DNA of 64,000 nt from Brachionus manjavacas (lineage: Eukaryota > Rotifera > Eurotatoria > Ploima > Brachionidae): NCBI GenBank assembly GCA_019054805.1, contig JAHQIY010000002.1, positions 5,890,001 through 5,954,000 of the forward strand, read 5' to 3'. A program made the position numbers and the translations under genes. How positions within the stretch are numbered: the first letter of the stretch is position 1; every line of letters begins with the position of its first letter. Below are positions 1 through 11,569 of the stretch, one piece after another. A model generated the notes under the pieces. That model was not told the origin of the DNA and searched no databases. It saw only the letters and a list, made by a program, of their open reading frames with translations.

Positions 1-1031
1 GATATCACTAAATTTAAATATATTTGAATTATTATGATTTTACAAAACAAAAATTTATTAACACTAAATTAAATGGATGTCCTAAATTTTTTACTTATTG
101 AAACTTTCTTAAAAATTAAAGAAATTTTTTAACATATTTTTTAATTCTTTATTATAAAATTTAGATACTTTGTATTAAATTAGATTTAATTTTTTAAAGA
201 AGTGAAGAATAGTAAAAAATTTAGAATATCTATTTAATTTAGTGTTAATTAATTTTTTATGGATAATCTTAATAATTGGGAAATTTTATTTTATATTTGA
301 GGTAATAAGTAAAAAATTTTGTATTTTTTACTTGGGGTATTTTATTCAAATTCTAGGGTGTTCGAACTAAATTTCTCTAAAACAACTGAAATATTTTTTC
401 GTTAAAAGTTGAAAGTTTTTAAAATTGGGTTAAAAGTGATTAAAAAATCATGTTAGTAGTAGAAACTAGATCTGGACATGCCACAACTATTATCGAAAAT
501 GTAACATAGTTTTTTAAATCTTGTCAACACCTGAAAAGCCCCTTAAAAATAATAAACTGGAATATTTAGATTTAAACTAAAATTAAATTGTTAAGTTTCT
601 AAAGAATGTTCAAACAAATTAATCAACTTTTATTGTTTCCAATGCACTTACAGGATCAATTTTTGACTTTTAGGATTTTTTACAAAAGCTTGATGTATTT
701 TAGCTTTATGGTCTTATTTATATTTTAACCATTTTTGATTTTTTTGAAATCACAATATTCGATCCTTAATTTTTGAACTTCACTTGTGATCCTTGTGTTA
801 ATATATAAAAAATAAGTGAACGATGGCAAAAATCTTAAAAATATTCTTAATAAATATCAAATTAAGATTTATCTTGACTAATCTTATATGTTTAGATATT
901 TTACATTTTTTTATCTAATTAAGTTTTATTTACATTAAAAGCTAAATACTCGCATTAATCAATCTTATTTTACTTGAGATAATTTAAATCAAATTCATCA
1001 GAGCGATTTTCTAAATCTAAAAATTATTTAC
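1..1031. other. Non-coding; no dynein exon seen
   Basis: AT-rich sequence without a long open frame on either strand. I looked on the minus strand for the next dynein exon and found none that joins in phase. A 13-codon open stretch near 960-1010 cannot be spliced to the preceding exon without hitting a stop. Confidence 0.5.
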
Positions 1032-4000
1032 TTGGCCAGTTTTTGTGTAGCCTTTACAGCTGTTTCGTCAGCCATCTTTGCGAATTCTTCTATGCTACAA
1101 GGATCATGCGGAGTTTCGCAAAGCAATGTAACACACATCTCTTGTAAAGCAGTCTCAACCCGACACTCCAAGATATCTTTTACATGGTTGTTGAGTATTT
1201 CGAATGCTTCGAGTTCATCGTTGACATTTTTCAAATCTAAAAAATGTATTTTATAAATTTTGAAAAAAATTTAATTCCTTTTTTTACAGTCTTCAATATT
1301 TGTGCTAACCCAAGTAATAGAGGTTAAACCTGGTTTAATAGCTGTCTCTACATTTTCCTTGGAAGGTTTCATTAAAGGAACTAAATCTCTGGGAATTTTT
1401 TCGGTAAGCATTTTGTAGCGTTCAAGTATATTTTTAACTCTTAAATTTTCAATTAATCAATAAAAAATTTATTTTAAATTCAATTCAAATTACCCGGTGA
1501 TGTGGTTTTCGATTTTTGACTCCATTAAAATTAAATTTTTGGCACTTTCTGGAATTTCTAAATCCATTTTTTTCAAATAAATAGTCTCTTTAATCAATTC
1601 GGACACTTGTGGGTCAAAATTGATGAATAATTCCTTAAATGTTAAAATTTTTTCTAAAAAAATTTTTAAATTCAAATTTTTTAGTTACTTGACTTTCCGG
1701 ATCACGGACTAAAATACTAGAATAAAGACCGGACATTATAACTTCGATTGATTTACACCAAGATCTATAGTGAACCATCTTTGAAAATAAATTTCAAAAA
1801 AAATTTTCTGTTTAGTAGGAAAATATTTTAAATCACCTCATATTCAAGAAGAACATGAGCCATTTTGTTATAATTTCTGACCACTTGTTTTCCTTCATCG
1901 GTTTTCAAAATTTCGGATTTTTTCGAAAAAAGTTTAATTGGATTTGTAATCCTACTATACAATTGTCTAGCCCAGGCTATCTTTCCGCTAATAGGTGGTA
2001 AATTACGCGGAACGGTGGGGTCTAGTTTATTTTTTTCATATAACTTTTTAATTGTTTCTAATTCTTTTGAGTATTCTTGTAAAAGTTTTGAATACTGAGA
2101 ACCATAGTCGACTTTGACTCCTTCAAGTTTTTGAAACTTCTCTAAAAACTCTAAAGATTGCTCGGACTAATTTGAAAAAAAATTTAAGGATATTTCATTT
2201 TATTTTATTTATATTTTTCTTACAGTATAGACACTTCTACTCCATGTGTCAATGAAATTTTGAAGTTGCTGCTGCAAAAAATCAATCTGATTTCTAAATT
2301 CATTATAGTCATTTTCGAAGTCAGGTTTTCGATGATCCAATATATCGTAACTTTTTTTTTTAATGTTCTCTACAATGCTTTTATACTTGACAGTAATTGG
2401 TTCAAGACCCTCCAGTTTGACATGATTTAGTGAGGACAAATTTTCGATGGTAGTAATGACATCAGCAACTTTGTCCAAACGTTTGCAAAAAGCCTCGAAT
2501 TTTCCAAAGATATAGTTTTCCGAAAAATCCCATTGACGCTCGTTCTCCATAGACTTTAATTTCTCTCGAGTTTTGTGGAAATTTTTTTGATAGTCTTGAA
2601 ATAACTTTTTGCTCTCGTTTATGCGCGACATCAGCTCTTGTCTAGGTATATCCCACAATTTTCCATATCCTTCTTTAATAAATTTTTTGCATGTATTTAT
2701 CATTTGGTTAGTTATTTTCAAGAAAAGAGAAGTCATCCTTTCGGATGAGTTGTAGTACTGCGATATGCTGTGTATCATTCGGATAGCGTTCATTAGACTT
2801 GGAATCGATTCGCTGATTGCAGTCGGTGTAGCTCTGGTCATTGAGCTGAAAAATTTGTCCAAAGTGTACAAATATTTAACATTATCTCTTGACTCATTGG
2901 CGGCATCAGTTATTTTAGCATCCATTTCCTTCCATTTTGCAAGAGATTTGGATTTTGCAGCCTGGAGAATTCCGACCACAGCTTTGACTCTTTGGCTTTT
3001 CACTTGCTCTAATAAATTGTTGAATTTCGCCATTCTCTGCTTCCAATAAGCGAGTTCGGAGTACGGACCGGTGTCGTCTGCTTCTCGTCGAATTTGCTCG
3101 CTTTCTATCAACACTTTGGCAATTTGCTTGCACCACTTATCCAATAATTCTTCACAATGGTTCAAAAACTCTCCATTCATTGACATATTTTGATAATCAG
3201 AAACCGAACTTAAGCTGGACAACATGGCATCATGATCACTTGGAACCAACTTAACCTGGTTGCTCATATTACTTTTTAGTCCATTTATGTTGGTGACAAA
3301 TTGATCAAGCGTTTCCACAAAATACTGAACTTGTGGATTATTACGGGACTTGAGCGAGCCCCAGTCGTCAAGATTGGACAGCGCCGGCAAAATAACCGAG
3401 GCTAACATCTTTTCAACAGCCTCAAGGAGCTTACCATTTGAAGCGTCAATTACTCCAAAATTAACTTCATTTGAAATATTCGAAACAGATATGGCTTTGG
3501 TGTTTGAAGCCCGAAGAAAGTAATAGACTACTCCGGCCAGAGCTTCGTCTTGTCCTGTCGAAATTATTAATTTTTTTTTGTTTACAGGCTGCTGATTTCT
3601 GGTGCCAGGAGTCGGTTGTTCCTATAAGAATAAGCTCAATATATTTTTAATTACAGATTTTTTTTTAATTTTTACTTTAACTTCTTGATAAAAAAACATC
3701 AAAATTTTGCGTCCATCGACAACAAAAAAATTTTCAATTTGTTCAAACTAAAATTTTATTTTTTCCTTAATATTTATTTAGATATATATTTTTATTTTAC
3801 TTTATCATCAACAAGTATCATATCTTCCACTGACGACACATCACTGCCAATTGAATCAGCAAGCTAAATTAAAAAAAAAACTTAATTATTTTAATCTTTC
3901 TTTAAGAAAAATTTTACCCTAGTGAACAAAAATTCATATCTCGCGTCAACCAGAGCCTTGCGTTCATCTTTTAAGGCCTTGGTTTGACGCATCATTTCTT

Positions 4001-4200
4001 GCATTCGATCGCCAGCATTTGCTTTTTTGATCTGATTTAATTGGAAACTATTAACAAAAAAATGCTAAATCATTAAACATTACCGGTGGTTTGATAGTGT
4101 CAGTTTTTTCCTTGTTTAAAGAAATCAATGGGGGCTCTGCTCCATTTGTTTCCTGAGGAGCATGTCCATTGACCTCAGGCTTAGTAGCCGGATCACTCAT
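1032..4200 (-). CDS. DNAH5/DNAH8-like: Axonemal dynein heavy chain (DNAH5/DNAH8 type), N-terminal tail, incomplete
   Basis: Ten exons, all phase-consistent, give about 893 residues: 4200-4084, 4031-3918, 3863-3801, 3747-3676, 3621-2224, 2166-1837, 1778-1689, 1633-1494, 1439-1288 and 1236-1032. Introns are 51-58 bp with GT..AG ends. The product follows the human outer-arm gamma-type heavy chain colinearly: DARYEFLFTRLADSIG, DEALAGVVYYFLRASNTKAI, the DHC_N1 block DDTGPYSELAYWKQRMAKFN and DAANESRDNVKYLYTLDKF, then RNLPPISGKIAWARQLYSRI. In the family this tail binds intermediate chains and anchors the motor on the doublet microtubule. The start ATG at 4200 is the first one, followed by a short Pro/Glu-rich leader. 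The last exon ends at GCC AA|GTAAAT, a good donor, but reading straight through gives TAA four bases later. No acceptor in the remaining 1 kb continues the frame. Either a large intron leads to about 3500 missing motor residues outside the window, or the gene is truncated. Identity is very secure. Confidence 0.93.
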
Positions 4201-6414
4201 ACTTAATTTTTTTAGTTAAATGTTATATTCAATCTAAATTTCTTTTAAATAATTATAGCAGGATATCAAAAACTTTAGGCGCTGAAGTCAAATCAACAAA
4301 ATGAAAAGTGAATTGGTGTTCTTTTTGGCAAAAATGGAAAAATAATAATTAATTGTACAATATAAAACTATTTTAAAAGCTTTTATTTAAAGTTTATTTA
4401 TTGATGAAAAAGCAGAAATAAACTAATCGTCGTTATACCGTTGCAGCATAATTGAAATTTAGCTTAAAATTTAAACGAAACAATCAAATTGAAAAAAAAA
4501 GTTTTTAAAAGGTTGCTTAGCTACTCTACTTAAAGCTTAAGCTGGCGTTTTTTAATTGTTTATGAAATTTAAAACCCAGCTTCTGAATACCTGATAATAA
4601 TTGTTTTATAAAAAATAATAAAAAAGCTTTAAAACTAATCGATTTTGATTTGGATTGCGGCTATTTTTTTTAAAGTGTCCGCGTTTTAATAGACTAATCT
4701 AAATGCATACCATGTCAATTTTGTTTATTCAGTAAAAAAAAATTTTAATTGAAGCCTTTGAGTGGAAGTAATGAAGATTAAAATGATTTTTAATGCTTTT
4801 GAAAATCTTAATTTGGGTAAGTTATATAAAATGATGATCATGTAACTCATAGTTACATACAAGTATTTTTTTAAACAAAAAATCTGTTCTAATTGAATTT
4901 TTTTTTGAAATAAATTTCCAACTAGTTATTCAGGTTTTCCTTTCATAAATATTTGCCTTCGAATATTCTTGTTGGTGGTTACTAATCAACTCGATTTAAT
5001 CAAAAGTTAAATTTGATTTTAGACCAAGCTAATTGCTGATTTTGAGTTTTAAACTTAAGGGCATTTAAATTTTATAAGAATCTAATAAATAGATGTTAGT
5101 TTATAAATAAAAAAAAGATTAAAAGAAAAATAATTTGCTTTATTATGTACGGCTTCATTTATGTAAAATTCTCTAAATTAAACTAATCTGGTTGAAAAAA
5201 AAATTTAATAAAATAAAAATTTTGCTCTAAGGCTTTCATCAAAATAATTTTGAATTTTAATAAGATTAACTTTTACATTTAGACCTGTACGTCATTTTTA
5301 ATCAGAGCTCTTTTTTTGAAATCAATTCAATTGAAAACAAAATTTAAATAAATTTTATTCAATTTGTTGTTAATGGATTCATAAATAGCTCTTTTGACTT
5401 AAATAAACATTTTTATTAAAAATTTTAGCTTTTCACTAAGTCATAGGTATTCGTTGTTTGAAAGAGTTTATTTTTTTCTTATTAATTATAACTTATTACA
5501 AATCAGCTAATTTTACAAAGTTTATATAATTCAGCCGGTAAATCCATTATTGGTTTATGAAAAATTAAAATCATGCAAAAAAATTTTTAAAGGAATTTTT
5601 TCGACTACTAATTATCCTTTTTCGAAGCTAAAAATTAAACTGGATAGTTTATTTAATAAGCCTGTGTTAACAATAATTTTAATTTAAAACGCAAGAATAA
5701 AAATTTTTTACCAAACTAGTCCCAGAAAAATTCGAAATTTTAACATTATATGAACTAACATATAGGGACAGAATAATTATTTCTTTAAATGAAAAATCAT
5801 TAAAAATTTTACAAAATAAAAAGAAATCTCTGTTTATGTAGCTAGAAGCAAAAAGTAAATTTAATCTTAATTTTTTTTGACTAAAAGTTTGTCTACAGTT
5901 TTTTGGAAAACTAAAATTTAATCCGATTTGTTCGGAAATCAAAATTTGTTACTAAAATTTAAAAGAATCTAATTAAAAATATTACAAGATTATTATTCGA
6001 TCTTCGCTATTGATTATATTAGACTAAACATATGAAGTGAAAAAATTTAAAAATTTTATTTACATAAATAAAAATATTTATGTGTAAGAGAAAATTAGAA
6101 AATTTTTTTTAAGTCTTTTAAAATTAAACTGAACTAAATCAAGCTGAAAATTTTGAAAAAATCGAACTCATATTTGAGAATATTTAATCCATTTTGTCAA
6201 AAAATAAAAGCTTTTGTGTTGAATATCTAAAAAATCTGACAGTCATATCTTAAATCACGTTTGAGCCCTAATTAAAAAAATAAATTATAAAAATTATTTT
6301 CTTTTATTCAAAATGTAAGAATTCTCGATAGCAACGAGAATTTTTTCGAAAACCATTTTATTTTATTTGAGCAAAAATAAAAATCTAAAAATCGAAGTTT
6401 GTTTAATTAAAACC
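4201..6414. promoter_or_regulatory. Divergent intergenic interval between dynein and OSCP1
   Basis: No credible coding sequence in 2.2 kb; the longest open frame (5679-5942, minus) is low-complexity AT-rich translation. The interval separates the start codons of two genes transcribed away from each other, both tied to ciliated cells in other animals. It must hold both promoters, but I recognise no specific motif. Confidence 0.4.
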
Positions 6415-7843
6415 ATGTCTCTTAGAGCTTTGCCAATCGTTTTTCTAAATCTTGGAGGTGAGATGCTTTACGTGCTTGACCAAAGACTCTATGCCCAAAA
6501 AATTCAGAACGAAAAAGGGAAAAAAAGTACTTGAGCTCTTAATATTTTTAATTTGAATTAAAAATTCTACTTAATATTTTTAGTTATGCAGGATATAATC
6601 TCTAACATGTTTAGTGAAAGATTTTTGGATGAAGTATTCCGTCCTCAGGAGATGTGTCACAGATCGGCTTTTCGAATCCTTTTTGAACGCTTGGCTCACG
6701 CTTCAATAATGAGACTAAATCAACCAAGCATGGATAAACTTTTTGATCTAATGACAATGGCAGTCAAATATCAAACCCTTCTTGTTTCTAAACCTCATGA
6801 AATTATCCTGGTTACCCTAAACCATCTAGACAGCATACTTGAATTTGTGTCCGATTCAGATTATTGTGTTGACTTAATCGAAAAATGCTATAAAAGACTG
6901 ATCAAAACCTATTCTGACATGGATGAGTTTGAGCTCCAGGAAATAAGGCACTCGATTTTGAATTGCTTACAAGACTTGAGAGTAAAAGTTTCTGTATTTT
7001 TAAAAGAAAAAATTCAAAATTGGAACGGAACATTTGTTTTGGCCAACGAAGGACCTGTAGCTTGTCAAGATTTTATTCCAGGAACCATAATGTGACTTTT
7101 TTAAATTCTTATTTAAAAAGAAATAATTAATTTAAAATAGATACTACGAAAATGATCACAAAAAAAAGTCAATTTTTAAAGAATCGAAATTTAATCCAAG
7201 CTCAAGGTAAATTTTTTTCTCTTAATTTAGAATTTTAATTTTGAAAATTTAGATACGAACCAGCATTAAAAGAGGGTTCTTATGAACGCAGAGGAAATCG
7301 GGTTACTAGTTTGGGATTAAATATTTATTCTTCTAAAAGGCCGGTAGACACCATTTTAGCACCCGAATCAAATTACCAAAGAGTAAATAAAGTTTCAGAT
7401 ATGGAAACATGCACTCCGGATCCAAAATCAAGGGCTCAATTGGATCTCTTGTGCCGTCTCATTGGAAAACCCAACTCAGGCTCAACAAAAAACAACGATT
7501 TTAAACTCAATTTATTCAATAATGAAGAAGAAGAATTGTAAGCTTTAAATATTTTTTTTAATAATAATTAATTTTTTAACAAAGTATTTATGAAACTCAA
7601 ATTCAAAAAGTTTTGATTGATGATCAATCTTCAAAAATTGTTTCGTTTGATGGATCTAATCGACACAAAGATGATCGATTAAACAAGATAATGAATCAGT
7701 TTTCACACAAAGGAGGCAAATACGAAGACGTTGATGACCGGAATCGAAAGCTAAAATCGAACAAATACAAAAAAATGAATGAAGAGGATAATGACGATGA
7801 TGATGATATTGTTTCTATGATGGATAGATTAAACAGAAAATAA
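6415..7843 (+). CDS. OSCP1: OSCP1 (organic solute carrier partner 1 / NOR1)
   Basis: Five exons: 6415-6526, 6584-7091, 7141-7206, 7253-7537 and 7585-7843, all phase-consistent, encoding about 409 residues, close to the vertebrate protein. The N-terminus MSLRALPIVFLNLGGEMLY matches the hallmark start of OSCP1 (human MSVRTLPLLFLNLGGEMLYI). RLAHASIMRLNQPSMDKLFD, then DLMTMAVKYQTLL and VTLNHLDSI, is the family core, and EPALKEGSYERRGNRV with LGLNIYS aligns to the middle block. The tail is acidic and ends DDIVSMMDRLNRK, like the family's DDLLAMMDEL. OSCP1 is known from studies of organic solute transport and of testis and ciliated tissue; its biochemical role is unsettled. The start ATG sits in AAACCATG and no upstream exon is needed. 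Diverges from the dynein gene. No breaks seen. Confidence 0.95.
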
Positions 7844-8526
7844 TCTTTATAAAATTTTATTTTTTTAATTGTTTTTTATTCTAATTTTTATTTAATCACC
7901 CGAAAAATAGTCAATAATAAAAAATTCATAATTTTCAGATATTGATTTAGAAAAAAAACTTTTTTAATCAAACTCCTTAATTAAAATTATTTTTACTGCA
8001 AGGGCTATTAATTTTTAAAAATTAAAGTTATTTTTTCTTTTTTTAAAGTGAAAGTAATCAGAATTTTTTCTTTTAATTTGCTTTAGCATAAAAAAACAAA
8101 GAGCTCAAATTTACTTTGTAAATTTCGAATTTACTCTTTTAAAAAAATTTTTTAGTCTTTATCGTCAAAAAAATTAATGATTATCAACAGCCAAACAACG
8201 AATTACTAAATTTAGTTCTCTATTTTTTTCTGTTTCTGAATAGAAAAAAGTTCTAAAAGCTGTAATTTTTGTAATGTTGGTAATTGACTCCAATAAATTG
8301 ATAAAATTCATAAATCTATTGATTTTTTTAGTCGATTATTAAATCGATTATTTTAATTATTCGATAATTTAATTAGAAAGAAGATTGACATGAATTTTTC
8401 AGCAAAGAATGCAATGCGGTTGAGTTTATATTCCTATTTTAAATAGGAATTTCTTTTTTAAAACAACGCAACATAAGTTATGCGGCGTAGAAAATACAAA
8501 TTTAACAAAAATACTTCCTTTATTAT
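7844..8526. other. Non-coding AT-rich stretch
   Basis: 3' flank of OSCP1. I see no gene, only homopolymer-rich AT sequence. Confidence 0.5.
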
Positions 8527-8778
8527 AAATTAAAATTAAAAATAATGAAATTAAAAAAAAATACCGAAACATAGTTCAACATGCTTGGTTGCACCTGTTT
8601 TACCTAAATAAATTTATTTTCTTTTTTTTGTAAATCAAATCAAAAAGAAATTTGAATCTTACTGATGTTTTATTTTCTTCTTATTTTATTAGAAATAATA
8701 TTTTTGGTAAAATAGTAGCAATAAAACATGTTGAACTATGTTGCAGTATTTCTTTTATCTTTAATTTTAATTTTAAAA
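8527..8778. repeat. Hairpin element (imperfect inverted repeat)
   Basis: The left arm (8527-8605) and right arm (8703-8778) are reverse complements with mismatches. The shared core AACATAGTTCAACATG is exact, preceded in both by AT-rich AAAATTAAAATTAAA and followed by TTTTACC. The spacer is about 100 bp. No open frame. The structure is that of a small non-autonomous palindromic MITE; the source family is unknown. Confidence 0.7.
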
Positions 8779-8929
8779 AAAATAAATTCTTTATAAATTT
8801 GTATTTAAATTTGTAATTACATTGATGCAATTTTCCACTTACCAGAATAAAGACATCTTGCTTTAATTTTTTTAAATTAAGAAGATGAAATCGCAAAAAT
8901 TTTTAATAAACATTTTCAATCAGTTTTCA

Positions 8930-9240
8930 CTATAAGGTAAGAAGCTCTTTCTCAATTTTATGATGACTATTGTAATATATATGATCTTGAATCAAATGAT
9001 TATAATAGCATCAACTTTCTTACATCCTTTTAAAAAAGAATTCGATTTCATAAACCGAAATGAGCGTAATTATACAATCAAAAAAGCTCAAAATTGTCTT
9101 ATTGATCTTTTCAAATCGAAAAGATTTGATGAACTTTCTAGCTTCAGTTGTTTTAGCGGTCCCAGCAACTAGTGTTCCAAGTGAGATTTTTCTCACATGC
9201 AGGCTATCAACTTAAGTACCGAAATTATCGACAATAATTT
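8930..9240 (+). pseudogene. hAT transposase C-terminal remnant
   Basis: Open pieces in shifting frames. One frame reads KKAQNCLIDLFKSKRFDEL. Another reads ASVVLAVPATSVPSE around 9140-9185, the diagnostic hAT C-terminal dimerisation motif (family consensus ..A.PATSVPSER.FS.AG). Frame changes and the lack of the rest of the protein make this a dead fragment. Similar but not obviously identical to the hAT remnant at 11.6-13.1 kb. Confidence 0.65.
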
Positions 9241-9979
9241 TTTTTAAAATAAAGTTTATTTACTAAAATAAAGCCATTTTAAACTTGGTATTATATTTTA
9301 TCTTTAATCGGCATATTTTATGCAAGTGCTTAATGCCAAAATGTTCTCTCAAGACCATGCGGTCTAGAATTTATGAAATTCTACTTGTGACAAATGTAAG
9401 CAATTTGAATGTGGTCTCTGTAGGGGAGAAGGTTTTTAAATCGATCTGTAAAAGTTAAGAACAAATTATACGAATTTTATATTCAGTATATTCTTTAACA
9501 CATTTTGAATAATTATGGAAGCTTATGTTATTAGAAAAACTCATTTGTTTTTAGGGATTTTTTAGACCCTTTAAGAACTAAACGTAAAAAAAAAACTCGG
9601 TGTTTGAGTTTTTTAACATCTAGTCCTTTTATAAGTTCAGCTTAAGCACATTATGATATTATTATAAACCTGTTTCTTTTTTAAAGAATTAAAGAAGAGG
9701 CAAACTGCAAACAATTTTACATTTTATATTTTTATATATTTTGCAGAATATTTCAAAAAACTGAAAAATTTTTTTTCTCAAATTATTTCGTAATTAAAAT
9801 TAAAAAAAAAAAAATTAAGATAAAATTGAACAAAAAATATAATAGTTTAAAATATCAATTAAAAAAGGCATTTAAGTTTCACTTGGTGTACTTGATGTCG
9901 CCCTTATTTATGTTGAGAATCACGCAATCATGTCTATTTACAAATTCTAATCGAATAAGATATGGACAATAGAGTTCAG
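9241..9979. other. Non-coding or decayed repeat sequence
   Basis: No open frame or recognisable motif. Position between two transposon remnants suggests decayed mobile DNA, but I cannot assign it. Confidence 0.35.
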
Positions 9980-9989
9980 TGCTGCTTTT

Positions 9990-10816
9990 TATCTAGTCTA
10001 TTAGACACTTAAGCCATAATGGATTGATTAATAAATGTCAGCATGGTTTTATTCAAAAGAAATCGTGCAATTCATACTTTTTGGAGAGTATTAACCTGAT
10101 AACATTTGAGCTTGCACAGGGAAATTATATTTACATTGTATTATACACGAATTTTTCAAAAGCGTTTTACCAATTTAGTCATAATAATTTAATCATAAAG
10201 TTGAAGAACTATGGGATCACAGGAAAATTACACAATTGGATTAAATCCTTTTTGTTTAATATTGAGTGGTGCTTGTTCGCGCAAAATCGGATTTGCTGGA
10301 TGTAACCAGTTGGGGTTCCACAAGTCCCTCAAGGTTCTATACTTGGTCCACTTCTCCTTGTTATTTAAATTATTGACCTTCCAGAAATTTAAAGAGGAAG
10401 ATGCTCTCTGTATGCGGATGACTGTAAGATATATTGTATATATAATGAAGTAAATGAAAAGATAATGAAAGAGCATATACAAAACGATATTAATAGTCTT
10501 GTCGAATACAAATGTACAAGTTCATCAATGAATTTGATGAGATAAGTTGGTACAGCAAGAAGACAAAATAATACCAGAGGTAATCGATACAGACTAATAA
10601 AAGAACTAATAAAAAAATGTTTACCGAGATATATTTTTTTATTAACAGAGTTGTTAGTGATTGGAACAAATTGACAAATTAAGTAATAGAATCAAAAACA
10701 GTCTACTTAATTAAAAACAAATTAGATATGATTTTGAGAGACTAAAATATTACTTATAGTCTGGTTAATCCTTACTTCAGGCATAAGCGTAGCAATTATT
10801 ATTATTATTATTATTT
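9990..10816 (+). mobile_element. Non-LTR retrotransposon 3' half (RT) with (ATT)n tail
   Basis: Decayed reverse transcriptase in the jockey/CR1-like style. In order: IRHLSHNGLINKCQHGF, IVLYTNFSKAFYQFSHNNLI (degenerate DVSKAFD), YGITGKLHNWIKSFL, VPQGSILGPLLL near 10325 in another frame, and YADD near 10410. After that comes RVVSDWNKL near 10645, the usual C-terminal 'R.V..WN.LP' block. The element ends in a run of ATT triplets at 10795-10816, as expected for LINEs of this class that end in short tandem repeats. The 5' end is truncated and several stops and frameshifts are present, so it is inactive. Confidence 0.8.
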
Positions 10817-10839
10817 TTAAATACAAATGAAAATTAGAA

Positions 10840-11330
10840 AAGGAAAGAGATACAGCTATCAAAATCTTCTATGTAAATGATGATCCAAACGCTGATCTTT
10901 CGAACAAAAAATATTCAATCCTTTTTGCTAACGACTTGATTCTTTCTTCGTATTTAAGAAGAGAGAAGCATTAAGACAGAAAAAATGATTATTTAAAAAC
11001 AATAAAGCCATGGCTATTCAAATGAAAGATGAAAATTCGCCCAAATAAATTTTTTTTACAATTTTCTCAAAAAATAAGAGATTTAAAAATATTTTTAATT
11101 ACAGGTTTTCAACAAAACTATTCCCTATTCTAAAACCAATAAATTCCTAGGTCTGAACTTTGATGAAAGTCTTTGCTTTGAAAAACAATTAGAAGAAGTA
11201 AATATAAAATTCGTGGGGAGACTCAGTTTGATAAAAATTTTGTCAATAAAAAATTGGAAGCTCAATCGTAATACACTTGCTTGTTTTTACAAGGCACTTC
11301 TATGTCTAAAATCAGGCTCGCAAAAATATA
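10840..11330 (+). mobile_element. LINE reverse-transcriptase fragment
   Basis: Reads FYVNDDPNADLSNKKYSILF, then FANDL (a mutated FADDL catalytic box) and a downstream block NKFLGLNFDESLCFEKQLEE, typical of the region after the RT active site (FLG..FD..L.F..H). It closely resembles the minus-strand RT piece at 31990-32335, which reads DIPKADLSNKKYSLLFADDL, so both derive from one family. Stops and a frameshift near 10975 mark it as dead. Confidence 0.75.
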
Positions 11331-11569
11331 CTTACGATAATATATTATTAAATTAATATTTATTAAAGTCGACTATGTCGAACATTTTTCTCATTAAATA
11401 TTTTCTGTTATACAAAAACTATTTATTCGATTATATTTTAATTATGTATAAATTTGAAAAAAATAAATTTAAATATTTTCAAAGTTCATAAAGAATTCAT
11501 ATAAAACGGTCAAATATTCAACTTATATTTAACAACCTAATAGTAATAGTATTTCGGCTAATTCAGGTT

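Noticed and set aside
960..1010. Candidate next dynein exon (open stretch NRSDEFDLNYLK)
   Set aside because: It cannot be joined in phase to the exon ending at 1032; the in-phase readings meet TGA immediately.
2765..3136. Open frames overlapping the large dynein exon in other frames
   Set aside because: They are shadows of the DNAH-type coding sequence, which is supported by homology and splice phase.
5679..5942. 87-codon open frame in the dynein-OSCP1 interval
   Set aside because: Phe/Lys/Asn-rich low-complexity translation of AT-rich DNA, with no splice context or known motif.
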